64,000 bases of DNA from JABMNT01 sp048262255 (GCA_048262255.1 JBLXFH010000001.1:1364001-1428000), one strand, 5' to 3'; counted from the first letter of the stretch, positions 1 to 8,568 are shown. Numbers and translations: made by a program. The notes: generated by a model not told the origin, from the letters alone.

Positions 1-255
1 GTAATACATGTCTTTATGGGCCAGCGGTACGCCTAACAGCGGGGCCGGTTTATCCGAACGGGATCGGTTTTCATCAGCTGTGCGGGCATCGGCACGCGCC
101 TGATCTGCAGTGATTTCAAGAGCGCAATCGAGAACCGGGTTGAGTTTGTCCATGCGCGCCAGACAGGCCTCCGTGACCTCAACGGAGGAAACGTCGCGGT
201 TTTTCAGGGCTGCGGCGACGGCGGTCAGGCTGAGGGTGGTGATATCGGTACTCAT
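1..255 (-). CDS. amidase-signature hydrolase, N-terminal part (cut by window edge)
   Basis: The reverse-strand gene starts at an ATG at 255 and runs off the left edge, leaving 85 codons. The visible end, LLGVPLAHKDMYY, is the typical start of the amidase-signature fold, and Lys81 would be the lysine of the Ser-cisSer-Lys triad that hydrolyses amides; the two serines lie outside the window. The family includes GatA of the Glu-tRNA(Gln) amidotransferase and many general amidases. No gatC or gatB is seen beside it, so a stand-alone amidase is at least as likely as GatA. Its ATG overlaps the stop of the small gene upstream (ATGA), so the two are probably translationally coupled. Confidence 0.8.
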   Translation of the reverse strand, partial: MSTDITTLSLTAVAAALKNRDVSSVEVTEACLARMDKLNPVLDCALEITADQARADARTADENRSRSDKPAPLLGVPLAHKDMYY

Positions 256-464
256 TTTTTCAACGTCTCCGGGGCCTGGTCCTGCAGCAGGGCGAAAAAT
301 TGGCTGGGTTCGCGCTCGAACCGTGCATTCGTTGCTGTGCTGGCGACGGCCTTGCAAAAGGTCTCCGCCGTCTGGCCGGTGGGAATAAGTTGTTCCTCGG
401 TCCGTTCAATTCCCAAAAACCGTTTCAGCCAGCCGGAAAGGCCTGTCGTCTTTTGATCTTGCAT
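252..464 (-). CDS. small hypothetical protein coupled to the amidase
   Basis: A 70-residue soluble protein with no family I recognise. The ATG at 464 is preceded eight bases away by AAAGGA, which decides this start over longer in-frame extensions. The N-terminal part (GLSGWLKRFLGIERTEEQ) reads as an amphipathic helix; the rest is polar and likely helical. No cysteine pair, membrane segment or catalytic motif stands out. Its stop overlaps the amidase start by four bases, suggesting a shared transcript and possibly an accessory role to that enzyme, which is inference from position only. Confidence 0.6.
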   Translation of the reverse strand: MQDQKTTGLSGWLKRFLGIERTEEQLIPTGQTAETFCKAVASTATNARFEREPSQFFALLQDQAPETLKK

Positions 465-530
465 AAGCGATATCCTTTGCTTTTCTATGTTATGGTGTAG
501 TTGGGATTTCTTCGAATGGGAAGTGTAAAG

Positions 531-1079
531 ATGGATGTGGTCGCTCGGGTTCTTGAGTTCTGGTATGCGGGACAATTCAATGAAAGACGCAAGGCCTGGT
601 TTAAAAAGGATCCGGATTTTGATGCGGAAATAAGGAGACAGTTTGGCGATGATGTGGAAAAAGCATCAAAAGGCGACTACGATCATCTGGCCGAAACCCC
701 GGAAGGGGCCTTGGCGCTGATCATTTTGTTAGACCAGTTCCCCCGCAACCTGTTTCGTAATGACCCGAAAACCTTTGCCACGGACAGCAAGGCGCTGGCG
801 CTGGCGAAAGAGGCGGTTGCCGGAGGGTTGGATAAGGAACTAACACCGTTTCAGAAAATTTTTATATACCTGCCGTTCGAACATAGCGAGAATTTGCAGG
901 ACCAGCATCGGGCCGTTGAGCTTTGCGAGGCTTTGGGCGATGCGGATTATCTCAAATATGCCATTGCACACCGCGACGTGATTGCCCAGTTCGGGCGTTT
1001 TCCACATCGCAATAAGGTGCTGGGGCGGAAATCCACTAAAGCGGAAGTTGAATTTCTGAAAAACTTCGATGCCTTCTGA
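531..1079 (+). CDS. DUF924 family protein
   Basis: A 182-residue protein with the DUF924 family motifs in order: VLEFWYAG near the N-terminus, ILLDQFPRN, YLPFEHSE and FGRFPHRN. DUF924 proteins are small, all-helical and cytoplasmic; their biochemical role is not established. I chose the ATG at 531 because GGAAG lies seven bases upstream; the frame stays open to a TTG at 501 with no comparable ribosome site. It is transcribed away from the amidase pair. The length and motifs are complete, so this looks like a functional gene. Confidence 0.85.
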   Translation: MDVVARVLEFWYAGQFNERRKAWFKKDPDFDAEIRRQFGDDVEKASKGDYDHLAETPEGALALIILLDQFPRNLFRNDPKTFATDSKALALAKEAVAGGLDKELTPFQKIFIYLPFEHSENLQDQHRAVELCEALGDADYLKYAIAHRDVIAQFGRFPHRNKVLGRKSTKAEVEFLKNFDAF

Positions 1080-1146
1080 TGGGGTGGCAGCCCAAGATTT
1101 TGCTTCTATATCTGTTGGGTAACATGGATTGCGGGAGATTGAAATC

Positions 1147-1917
1147 ATGCCCCGGTTTTTAACCGTAAAGGCTGTCGCTCTGGTCGGTGTTCTTTTGGCA
1201 CTGGCAGCCTGCGCTACGCCGGAAGGCGCGCGCACCGGACTTCGCGCCCTGGACGAGCAAAGCGGCCTGATCCAGTTTGATCAGGCGACCTTTGATCAGG
1301 GTGCAGAACAGCGGGTGGTCTATGCGACAACGATGGAACGCGATGAGTACGCCTTGTATCGATCTGCCGACTGGCAGGCGGAATTCATCTATATCACGAC
1401 CCGGCATTTGCTTTGGGACAATGTGGTTGTTGACCGGAAGTTTAATCTGGACGGTGCGCTGGGCGGGTTTCGCCACAACCAGTCGGAAGAGCCCGTTTCC
1501 GGCGAGCCGTTCAGGCTGACCAGCAAGAATATCCGTTATTGGGCAAAATCCTATCTTCTGCCCAAGGCTGGCAAGAGCTGCGGTGTGTTTTCCGGCAGTT
1601 GGGATCATCCCTATGATGAAATCCGCCCCTCGAAGGCGCTGTTCGGCTATTTTTGCCAATCCGGGTCCACCCCTTTATCGAACAAAACCATCGAGCAAAT
1701 GGTCGGTAATGTCGGAATTCGTGGAATAACCGCAGATTTTCTGGATGGTCCTGTAGGTGTGCCGTCCCTGGACTTGCAGCAAGAATCGCAGACGGAATTA
1801 TTGGCGCGGGCTCAGGGCCAGGCTGGTGACGATCATGGAAATACGCAATTCCCCTTCAAGGCGGTGCGGATTTATACCCGCAGTGACAATTGTCATTGGC
1901 CCGAAGGCTGTTCCTGA
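1147..1917 (+). CDS. putative lipoprotein, function unknown
   Basis: A 256-residue protein with a signal peptide ending in a lipobox (LALAAC, lipidated Cys22), so it should be anchored in the outer or inner membrane. GGGAG nine bases before the ATG at 1147 supports this start. The mature part is mixed alpha/beta with four cysteines (CGVF, FCQS, DNCHW, EGCS) that could form disulfides in the periplasm. I do not recognise a domain. It follows the DUF924 gene by 67 bases and converges on the DUF2141 gene, whose stop lies two bases beyond its own. Confidence 0.65.
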   Translation: MPRFLTVKAVALVGVLLALAACATPEGARTGLRALDEQSGLIQFDQATFDQGAEQRVVYATTMERDEYALYRSADWQAEFIYITTRHLLWDNVVVDRKFNLDGALGGFRHNQSEEPVSGEPFRLTSKNIRYWAKSYLLPKAGKSCGVFSGSWDHPYDEIRPSKALFGYFCQSGSTPLSNKTIEQMVGNVGIRGITADFLDGPVGVPSLDLQQESQTELLARAQGQAGDDHGNTQFPFKAVRIYTRSDNCHWPEGCS

Positions 1918-1919
1918 GA

Positions 1920-2348
1920 TTATTTCCGGAGATCTATTTCCGCAGTTGTGAGTGGGGCCGTGACCGTAAACTTGGCGGCCTCAAACGAAGGCGGCCCGAA
2001 AAATACCGGGGCGTTATTGGAGAACCCATAATCTTCCAGGGGGATTCCAAACAGGCCCTGATCAAATTCATCATTGTTGTTTTCGTCATGAAAAACGGCA
2101 ATGCCGTAGTCGCCGGGGGGCAGGTTCTTGAAACGGTGGAGCGCTTTCAGGTCTTTGATGGAAACAATCTCGTCCAGCAGAATGCCTTTGCGATAGGGGA
2201 AGTGATCCGGCTTGTCGAATAGCGCGATATGGACATAGCCGGCCTGGTTTTTTAATCCGGTAACCAGAACGTCGAGACTGGCAGCAGACGCGCAGGTCGA
2301 TGACAGGATCAACAGACCAATGGCTGCGACAACCAGCAGAAAACGCAT
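1920..2348 (-). CDS. DUF2141 family exported protein
   Basis: A 142-residue secreted protein. The first 22-24 residues form a signal peptide (ending STCASA). The mature region matches DUF2141: a beta-sandwich-like sequence with GDYGIAVFHDENNN, the family's acidic loop, followed by GIPLEDYGFSNNA and FGPPSFEAAKF. DUF2141 proteins are periplasmic or outer-membrane associated and of unknown role; the acidic loop resembles a metal-binding turn, which is inference. The ATG at 2348 is favoured over one 18 bases upstream because GGAG sits eight bases before it. Confidence 0.85.
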   Translation of the reverse strand: MRFLLVVAAIGLLILSSTCASAASLDVLVTGLKNQAGYVHIALFDKPDHFPYRKGILLDEIVSIKDLKALHRFKNLPPGDYGIAVFHDENNNDEFDQGLFGIPLEDYGFSNNAPVFFGPPSFEAAKFTVTAPLTTAEIDLRK

Positions 2349-2387
2349 TTCCCGCACTCCACTCATGACGTCGAATACTGAAAGACG

Positions 2388-2618
2388 TTAGACGGTGATG
2401 TTCAAATAATATCCGCGCGGCACGTCTTCGCGCAAGGGTTCGTCGTGATTGAGGATGGAATTGAGACGGCGTAAACCCTGTTTTTCCTGTTCCGTCGAGG
2501 ATTGCTCAGTGGTGTTTGCCCGCACCTGAACATCACGTACCGAGTCCGCTTTGTACCCCGAAGGTCGTGCTACGGAAGTCGGGCGGCCTGAAAGCAGATT
2601 GTTTATGTTTGTATCCAT
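2388..2618 (-). CDS. small hypothetical protein
   Basis: A 76-residue hydrophilic protein with no recognised domain. It has a disordered-looking, Ser/Thr/Gln-rich middle and a more conserved-looking C-terminus (LRRLNSILNHDEPLREDV, then PRGYYLNITV). The ribosome site is weak (AGG before the ATG at 2618). It ends 39 bases upstream of the DUF2141 start on the same strand and is divergent from the receptor-like gene. A role in the neighbouring signalling cluster is possible but unsupported. Confidence 0.5.
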   Translation of the reverse strand: MDTNINNLLSGRPTSVARPSGYKADSVRDVQVRANTTEQSSTEQEKQGLRRLNSILNHDEPLREDVPRGYYLNITV

Positions 2619-2782
2619 CGGCCTAATCTAGAACGTAAAAGTTAACGGAGTCTCAACAGCCCAAGACTCTGCGAATCGGGCCAATTTTTATCAAGATAGC
2701 GAAGCATGCGCCGGAATGCAATCTCGCGAAATCAGGTGTTTTCTGTTGAGTCTCAAGGTGTTATAACAATTTCTTGATTATA

Positions 2783-4828
2783 ATGGGGGTTATAGGTGTG
2801 CCTGAGCCAGGTCGACGAACAGTGAAGCAACCGAGTCGGGATGCAGAGACGGAACATAATTTTCTGGACCTGCAGCCTGGGGCTTTTGCCGACCGCATCC
2901 ATATGGGTGGTATGCGCCTATCTACACGCATCAATATATACCTTATGTTCAGTTTGGCGGCGATTCTTGTTTTCGCCGGAATGTATATCTATGTCGATCA
3001 GCGTGTTGACCAGACCCTGACCCAGTGGCGTGCTTCACAGGATGTTGCGGAACTGGTGGGGCGCGTTGAAACGGGTGTCGCTAAAATCAACAGCCAGGAA
3101 AAACAGTTTCTGCTGAGCAAGGATACAACGGCGGCGGAAGCCTTTGATCAGGATATCAATGCCGTATCGAAAGCCCTCGACCAGTTATACCGGATGCCCG
3201 GCAGTCTGCCGGTCCGTCAGGCCATTGCAACACTGCGCGATGGTCTGGTTCAATATGACGAGCAGTTTGTCGATGTGGTGAAGGCGGAAAAGGTCCTGGG
3301 CATTGCCGACGAGTCCGGGATCAGCGCGCGGTTGCAGGAAACAACAAAGAGTTTGCAAATTCGCTTTCGCCAGGCTGGCCACGCCAATCTGGCTGATCAA
3401 ATCGCGCGGATCAATCAGCAGGGCAAGGAGACCATTTCATCGGGCTTCCGCCAGGGGGTTGAAGAGATCAGCAACCGCTATGAAACCCTTTATGCCTTTA
3501 TGGCCGAAGCGGAAATTGCACCGCGCGCCAAAGCCGATATATCGGAACTTCTGAAAATCCATGAAACGGATATGCTCAACCTGATCAATCGTCGTTTTGC
3601 ACTGGATAGTGAAGCCGAACGGTTCAATGACATTCTGGCCTATGTGGCCCCCAGCCTGGAATTGCTGTCGGACTTTTCCAAAGACCAGACGTTGTCGGCG
3701 ACCCGCGCTCTCGACAAAATCCAGGCCTTTGCCCGCTACACCATCGCCGGCGGCAGTGCCGCGATCCTGCTGTGGCTGGTCTTTGTCGGTCTGCTATTGA
3801 TGCGCAGCATGTCGAGCGGCATTCGCGCCGTTGCCATTGCCGCGCAGCGGATTGCGTCAGGCGAGCGCAGTGTTTCCATTCCGGGGCGCGGCAATATTGA
3901 TGCGGTTGGTCAGACGGCCCGGGCTCTCGACAAATGGTCGAACGATCTGCTGGAAATCGACCGCTATCGTCAGGAACTGGACCAGACCCGCAAAAAGCTG
4001 CAATCCGTTATTGAACAGGCGGATCTGCAGGCCATTTCGGCGGTCGAGGCGGCAAAATCCGCCTTTATGTCGCAAATCTCCAGTGAGACAGAAGAAACCA
4101 AACCGGACGCCTATGCTCCGGCCCCCGAGCTGCCGCCGGAACCGGCCCCGCAACCGGAACCCGAACCGGCCCAACCTCCGGCCTATCAAAGCGAGCAGCG
4201 GCTGATCCCGTCGCCCTTGAAGCCGAATGTCGGTGTGGGGCCGATTTCATCGGTCAGTCAGCAACTGGCCCATTTCAGCGAGTATGTGACAGCCGCCGCC
4301 GCCGATGTGGAACGCACCGAAAGTCTCATCGTCTCGCTGCAGGAAGCGACCGGGCAGATCGAAAGCCTGGGAACACTGGTCACCTCTGTGCGCGACCAGA
4401 CCAACCTGCTGGCGTTTCATACAAGCTCTCAGGCCATCCATGGTAACGACGCAGAAAACCTCATTCCTTTCAATGAAGAGGGGCGTCGCCATGTGGATTC
4501 GCCGTTTGCCGACCAGAGCATGTCAAAACGTTTTGATGCCATCCGCGATGCTACCGAACGGGCAGAGCGCACGGTTCAGGCCATTCGTATTTCCATGCAA
4601 AGTGTAACCGCCATGGCCAACGAGATTGCCGCCACGGCTTCCAATCAGGCACTGGATGCGACCCACAAGCTGTTGTCGCAATCGGAATATCTGCAAACCA
4701 TGCTCGATGACATCATTCTGAAAATCAAACCGGCGTCTTCCGGGCAAATTCCTTCGCAAAACCCGGCAGCCGACCCGGGGCAGCGTTCGACCAACCCCTA
4801 TGGGTACCAGCCGACCAAAAAGGGTTAG
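2783..4828 (+). CDS. HAMP-containing chemoreceptor-like membrane protein with degenerate signalling tip
   Basis: About 681 residues. In order: a cytoplasmic N-terminal tail; a first membrane helix near residues 52-71; a long helical periplasmic region of about 240 residues resembling helical ligand-binding modules of chemoreceptors; a second membrane helix near 316-340; a HAMP domain near 341-390; a coiled coil; a Pro/Glu-rich linker near 443-472; and a helical C-terminus. VRDQTNLLAF in the last part recalls the conserved chemoreceptor tip (DQTNLLALNAA), but the sequence after it diverges and the usual second half is unrecognisable. Kinase control through CheA/CheW is therefore doubtful. The start is uncertain: ATG 2783 lacks a ribosome site, while GTG 2798 and ATG 2903 are alternatives. 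A CheY-like gene and an HPt-like gene follow. Confidence 0.75.
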   Translation: MGVIGVPEPGRRTVKQPSRDAETEHNFLDLQPGAFADRIHMGGMRLSTRINIYLMFSLAAILVFAGMYIYVDQRVDQTLTQWRASQDVAELVGRVETGVAKINSQEKQFLLSKDTTAAEAFDQDINAVSKALDQLYRMPGSLPVRQAIATLRDGLVQYDEQFVDVVKAEKVLGIADESGISARLQETTKSLQIRFRQAGHANLADQIARINQQGKETISSGFRQGVEEISNRYETLYAFMAEAEIAPRAKADISELLKIHETDMLNLINRRFALDSEAERFNDILAYVAPSLELLSDFSKDQTLSATRALDKIQAFARYTIAGGSAAILLWLVFVGLLLMRSMSSGIRAVAIAAQRIASGERSVSIPGRGNIDAVGQTARALDKWSNDLLEIDRYRQELDQTRKKLQSVIEQADLQAISAVEAAKSAFMSQISSETEETKPDAYAPAPELPPEPAPQPEPEPAQPPAYQSEQRLIPSPLKPNVGVGPISSVSQQLAHFSEYVTAAAADVERTESLIVSLQEATGQIESLGTLVTSVRDQTNLLAFHTSSQAIHGNDAENLIPFNEEGRRHVDSPFADQSMSKRFDAIRDATERAERTVQAIRISMQSVTAMANEIAATASNQALDATHKLLSQSEYLQTMLDDIILKIKPASSGQIPSQNPAADPGQRSTNPYGYQPTKKG

Positions 4829-4906
4829 GCCCGGAGATGAGGGGTGACCGGATGCTGGCGGGTCAGCGTTTTATGACAAATCCATATTTATAGGGACCGC
4901 AATCCC

Positions 4907-5638
4907 ATGCCTGCCATCTACGATACCATCGGAATTAATTATTCCGATCTCAGAAAACCGGACCCGCGGATCGGGACGGTGATCTGGAGCGCTTTGGGGG
5001 CGGCAAAAACCGTTCTGAATGTTGGCGCGGGTGCGGGCGCCTATGAGCCCGCCGACAGGCAGCTCACAGCTGTCGAGCCTTCCGAAAAAATGATCCGGCA
5101 ACGCAAGCCTTCGGCGGCCACAGTCATTCAGGGCCATGCGGAAGACCTGCCTTTTGACGACAACTCCTTTGATGCGGCCATGGCCATCAACACGGTTCAC
5201 CATTGGAGCGACAAATCGAAAGGCCTTCGCGAGATGCGCCGGGTGACGCGCGGCCCGGTTATTCTCCTGAGCTTTGATCCTGCGCATCGGGGCTGCTGGC
5301 TAACGGATTATCTGCCGGAGTTGGTGACCCTGGATGAAGAGATTATGCCGGAAATGACGGATTATGAAAAATGGCTAGGGCCGGTAGAGATAACAGCGGT
5401 TCCGGTTCCTCATGACTGTATGGACGGATTTCTTTATGCCTATTGGCGACGTCCTTCGGCTTATCTTGATCCCCGGATTACCGCCGCCATGTCTTCCTTC
5501 TGGACCGTTGGCAATGTATCAGACGGGTTGAGCCGGCTAAGGAACGATCTGGAATCCGGGGCATGGGAGCACCAGCACTCTGATCTGCTTGGTCTGGAGG
5601 TCTGCGATGTGGGTTACCGGCTGATTACAACGCAATGA
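4907..5638 (+). CDS. class I SAM-dependent methyltransferase
   Basis: A 243-residue soluble protein of the Methyltransf_11 type. SAM-binding motif I is VLNVGAGAGAYEP, the acidic end of strand 2 is AVEPS, motif II follows the LPFDDNSFDAAMAIN stretch, and VHHW and VILLSFDP complete the core. The substrate cannot be told from sequence; family members methylate small molecules, lipids or proteins. It sits between a chemoreceptor-like gene and a CheY-like gene, but it is not a CheR, so receptor methylation should not be assumed. AGGGA ten bases upstream is a weak ribosome site. Confidence 0.8.
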   Translation: MPAIYDTIGINYSDLRKPDPRIGTVIWSALGAAKTVLNVGAGAGAYEPADRQLTAVEPSEKMIRQRKPSAATVIQGHAEDLPFDDNSFDAAMAINTVHHWSDKSKGLREMRRVTRGPVILLSFDPAHRGCWLTDYLPELVTLDEEIMPEMTDYEKWLGPVEITAVPVPHDCMDGFLYAYWRRPSAYLDPRITAAMSSFWTVGNVSDGLSRLRNDLESGAWEHQHSDLLGLEVCDVGYRLITTQ

Positions 5639-5802
5639 TGCGCATATATCTTCCTGTTTCAGCTATAACATCTTAGTTGAAACTTCATCAGATTTCTGTA
5701 AGCTTTTAAGGGTAATCTTGAGTTGTTCAACCGCCGATGCTTTTTACACTTCTTTTTGCTCTGCGCTTTCTGGGCCGAATCGCAAGACTGGTTTATAAAT
5801 AA

Positions 5803-6396
5803 ATGTTAAATAACGCCACGGAGACCATCTTTAACCTGAGCGCTCTCCGGTTTCTGGTGGTTGAGGATGATCTGTTCATGTGCTCCATCACCTCAAGCAT
5901 CCTGAGGTCACTGGGGGCCAGAAATATCAAAGAGGCGGAAGACGCGGCGGAAGCTTTTGTCATCCTGGATTCCTATAATGCCGATATCATTATTACCGAT
6001 TGGACGATGACACCCCTGGATGGCATCGAATTTACCGATATGATCCGCAACGGAGAGAACAGCCCCAACCCCATGGTACCGATTATTATGGCCGCCGCCT
6101 ATTCGGACGTGGCGCAGGTGATGGAGGCCCGTGATGCCGGGATCACTGAATATGTGACAAAACCGATGTCTCCGCGGTCTCTTTATCTGCGGATCGCCGA
6201 AGTGATCGAGCACCCGCGCCAGTTCGTTCGTACGGACAGCTTTTTTGGCCCGGACAGGCGCCGTCATCGCGATGACGGCACCGGCCCGCGGCGTCGGAAA
6301 ACGGATAAAAAGAAAACGGAACAAGATACCGCCGAACCGCAGCCCCTCACGGAGAAAACGGTGGTGAGGCCAGGCCGTCAGGCGGGGAGGATATAA
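5803..6396 (+). CDS. CheY-like response regulator with charged C-terminal tail
   Basis: A 197-residue protein. The receiver domain covers residues about 14-140: the acidic pair is in LVVEDD, the phospho-acceptor Asp in IIITDWTM, and the conserved Lys in YVTKPMSP. No DNA-binding or enzymatic output domain follows; instead there is a basic, probably disordered tail containing FFGPDRRR and GPRRRKTDKKK. Such tails are common in alphaproteobacterial single-domain regulators. It acts in the cytoplasm, receiving phosphate from a histidine kinase or HPt protein. No good ribosome site is visible before the ATG at 5803. The next gene starts one base after its stop, so the two are surely co-transcribed. 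Confidence 0.85.
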   Translation: MLNNATETIFNLSALRFLVVEDDLFMCSITSSILRSLGARNIKEAEDAAEAFVILDSYNADIIITDWTMTPLDGIEFTDMIRNGENSPNPMVPIIMAAAYSDVAQVMEARDAGITEYVTKPMSPRSLYLRIAEVIEHPRQFVRTDSFFGPDRRRHRDDGTGPRRRKTDKKKTEQDTAEPQPLTEKTVVRPGRQAGRI

Positions 6397-6397
6397 C

Positions 6398-6913
6398 ATG
6401 CCGACAGACCCCAGAAATCCAAACGGCGAAGGCGCACAGGCGGATTATTATCCAGCCTCGAAAGCCCTGCAGAACAAGGCGGGGAAAACAACCCGAAGCC
6501 TGAACTCGGTTCTGAAGGAAGCGGATCAGATGCTGGCGGGAAAGCAGGAGGAATATCTGGTCATTGCGCGCGCCGATATCGAGGTTCAGGAAAGCGCCTT
6601 TCAGGAATTGTCGAAAGACCCGGACTCTGAGAAGGCGGCCAGCGATGTTTATAACATCGCAATGCGCATGAAGAGTCTTGGCGGCACCTTCGGTTATCCG
6701 CTGCTCAGCCAGGTCCAGAACAACCTCTGTCGTTTTATTGATGCCAACGACGAGACCAATCCCCTCTATCTGAACGTGATCGAATTCCATATCGATTCCG
6801 TCAAACAGATCCTCGCTCACAAACTCACCGGCGACGGAGGCGAGATTGGCAGCGAAATGCTGAAAAGCCTGGTCAAGATCGCCACCCTGCATGCGGAAGA
6901 GGACGCGACCTAA
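6398..6913 (+). CDS. HPt-like protein lacking the phospho-accepting histidine
   Basis: A 171-residue helical protein. The segment IAMRMKSLGGTFGYPLL matches alphaproteobacterial HPt-type domains, where it reads roughly A-H-D-M-K-G-x-G-G-T-F-G. Here Met89 stands at the position of the phosphorylated histidine and Ser93 replaces the glycine. The fold therefore looks kept but phosphotransfer through this site should be lost. GGAGG six to seven bases before the ATG gives a strong ribosome site, and the gene starts one base after the CheY-like stop. It may bind the neighbouring receiver domain as a non-catalytic partner, which is inference. The assignment to the HPt family rests on this motif alone. 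Confidence 0.65.
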   Translation: MPTDPRNPNGEGAQADYYPASKALQNKAGKTTRSLNSVLKEADQMLAGKQEEYLVIARADIEVQESAFQELSKDPDSEKAASDVYNIAMRMKSLGGTFGYPLLSQVQNNLCRFIDANDETNPLYLNVIEFHIDSVKQILAHKLTGDGGEIGSEMLKSLVKIATLHAEEDAT

Positions 6914-7044
6914 GCCATCCCGCACCCCAGAGCCTTGGCTTTTCAGTTGCCCAAAGGCGTTTGATCTTTCACACTCATAAATAGCTGTATCCTTATAAAA
7001 GCAACTTTATATGAAGGGGCGGTGGTGAATGGGGGAGAGGTGCA

Positions 7045-8568
7045 ATGGACAAGTCGCCGGAAAGCGTTCTCAGCGCCTTGGCTAACGGCCCGACGGAGGT
7101 CTATTACCTGTCGGCACTGGTTGCCGTCTTTGTCGGTGCGTTCGGGTTCTTGCGCAAGGTTCTGGCCCCGGAACGCAAGAATGACAAATTCCTCATCTTT
7201 CTCGCAAACAGGGCTGCCGGGTTCCGCACCAATCTGGAAACGCTCTATGGCGGCGCTATCGACGGTTTTCTCGGTTGGATCGACCGGCGCGCCGATGATG
7301 ATTATCTTGAGCGCGCCAAGGCCCCCAAAAAATGGACGTCGCCCTGGTCCACCGGCCTTTATGATTTCACGCTGCACTTGGCGGTGGCTTATCCGATGTT
7401 TTTTCTTTTTGCGGGATGGGTTGTGGACGGCACCCCCCCGCCGGGGATGGGGGCCTTTATCGGGGCGGAGACAAACGGGTGGAAACGGGCTGCCGCTGTT
7501 GTCGGGCTGTGTCTGGTGATATTTCTGTACCGAAAAAGTTCTTCTGCTGAAGGCTGGCGATCATTTGTGTATCTGGGACTCGCTCTCGTTCTCGTTCTCG
7601 CTTTCGCTTTCGCTCTCGACCTTTCTGCCGCTTTCGCTTTCGCTGCTGTTTTCGCTTTCGTTGGCTTTGGCGCTTTGGCTTTCGCTTTGGCTTTCGCTTT
7701 GGCTTTCGCTTTGGCTTTCGCTTTGGCTTTCGCTGGTTCTGGCGCTGCTGCTTTTTCTACCGCTACCGCTATCGCTATCGCTTTCACTTTCACTGTCGCT
7801 ATCAATTATATATTCGAACGGCTGAAAACGGAGCGGGTCAAGGTTGTGTTTTACGTCGTTCATTGGTTGTTGTTCCTGTCGGCGATCATATCTCTCTTCG
7901 TCTTTCTGGATATTGGCGAACGACCCAGAACTGTTTTGCAGATTGTGCTGTTTCTGGGCTTGTTGCCTCTGGTCAACGCGCCGCTGGACTGGGCCTCGCT
8001 GGGGCTGACACGGGGGTTGTTGCGGATTGGCCGCAAAACGGAATCGTTGATCTGGGAGGCGGTGATGTCCGTTGCGGACCTGATTGGGGCGCTGTTGATC
8101 ATGCTCGTCTTGGCGGTGGTAACAGCTGCGGCCTTGTCGTTTGCCAACGCGGTCGGACCGGGGCCAATATTGCCACTGGGACCAATCTTCAAGAACCTGC
8201 ATGACACGCCCGGCAGTCCCCAAAATCTCTGGATCTACCTGATGCTGTTTTCGACTCTTCTGCCAACGGCGGTTCATATGCTCGCCGGGCTGGCGGCGCT
8301 GTCCATGGCCGGGGTGAAAGCGCTGCTGGACGCCGTGCTTGGCGCGAAAGCCTTCATTGATCAGGACAGGGGTGAGGAGGCTTTAAAGGACAATATGGTA
8401 CGCCTCTGGTATCCGGCCATGGGCGCTGTGGGGGCGACGGGGCTGGCGGTTCTGCTGAGCCTGCTCTGGTGGTTTATCCCGTTGCTGGACGTGCCGTTCG
8501 CGTGGTTTGGCGGCTTGCTGTTAAGCGTGGCAGAAGGCAGCGACGCGCTGGTGCAGGGACTGTTCTGA
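7045..8568 (+). CDS. multi-pass membrane protein with internal ALAF repeats
   Basis: A 507-residue hydrophobic protein that I cannot assign to a family. One membrane segment near residues 20-35 is followed by a soluble stretch of about 80 residues, then roughly nine further hydrophobic segments. Residues about 178-255 are low complexity (Ala, Phe, Leu with few other residues) and include five exact ALAF units. The C-terminal half (from about residue 255) is ordinary membrane protein sequence. GGAGAGG lies close upstream of the ATG at 7045. It ends one base before the convergent prmA stop. Function unknown; the repeat makes homology searches unreliable in the middle. Confidence 0.7.
   Translation: MDKSPESVLSALANGPTEVYYLSALVAVFVGAFGFLRKVLAPERKNDKFLIFLANRAAGFRTNLETLYGGAIDGFLGWIDRRADDDYLERAKAPKKWTSPWSTGLYDFTLHLAVAYPMFFLFAGWVVDGTPPPGMGAFIGAETNGWKRAAAVVGLCLVIFLYRKSSSAEGWRSFVYLGLALVLVLAFAFALDLSAAFAFAAVFAFVGFGALAFALAFALAFALAFALAFAGSGAAAFSTATAIAIAFTFTVAINYIFERLKTERVKVVFYVVHWLLFLSAIISLFVFLDIGERPRTVLQIVLFLGLLPLVNAPLDWASLGLTRGLLRIGRKTESLIWEAVMSVADLIGALLIMLVLAVVTAAALSFANAVGPGPILPLGPIFKNLHDTPGSPQNLWIYLMLFSTLLPTAVHMLAGLAALSMAGVKALLDAVLGAKAFIDQDRGEEALKDNMVRLWYPAMGAVGATGLAVLLSLLWWFIPLLDVPFAWFGGLLLSVAEGSDALVQGLF
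7672..7731 (+). repeat. tandem 12-bp repeat, five exact copies, inside the membrane-protein gene
   Basis: The unit GCTTTGGCTTTC occurs five times without a mismatch and is in frame, giving ALAF each time (residues 210-229). It sits within a wider region, about 7576-7800, of imperfect GCTTTC, GCTCTC and GCTATC hexamers. Because the unit is a multiple of three, copy-number changes would lengthen or shorten a hydrophobic stretch without shifting the frame. Confidence 0.95.

Noticed and set aside
7672..7731. CRISPR-like repeat array
   Set aside because: The units are contiguous without spacers and are translated; this is a coding tandem repeat.
7389..8277. minus-strand frames rich in AKAK and SESE over the repeat
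   Set aside because: Repeats keep all frames open; the plus-strand frame has a start with ribosome site and normal sequence on both sides.
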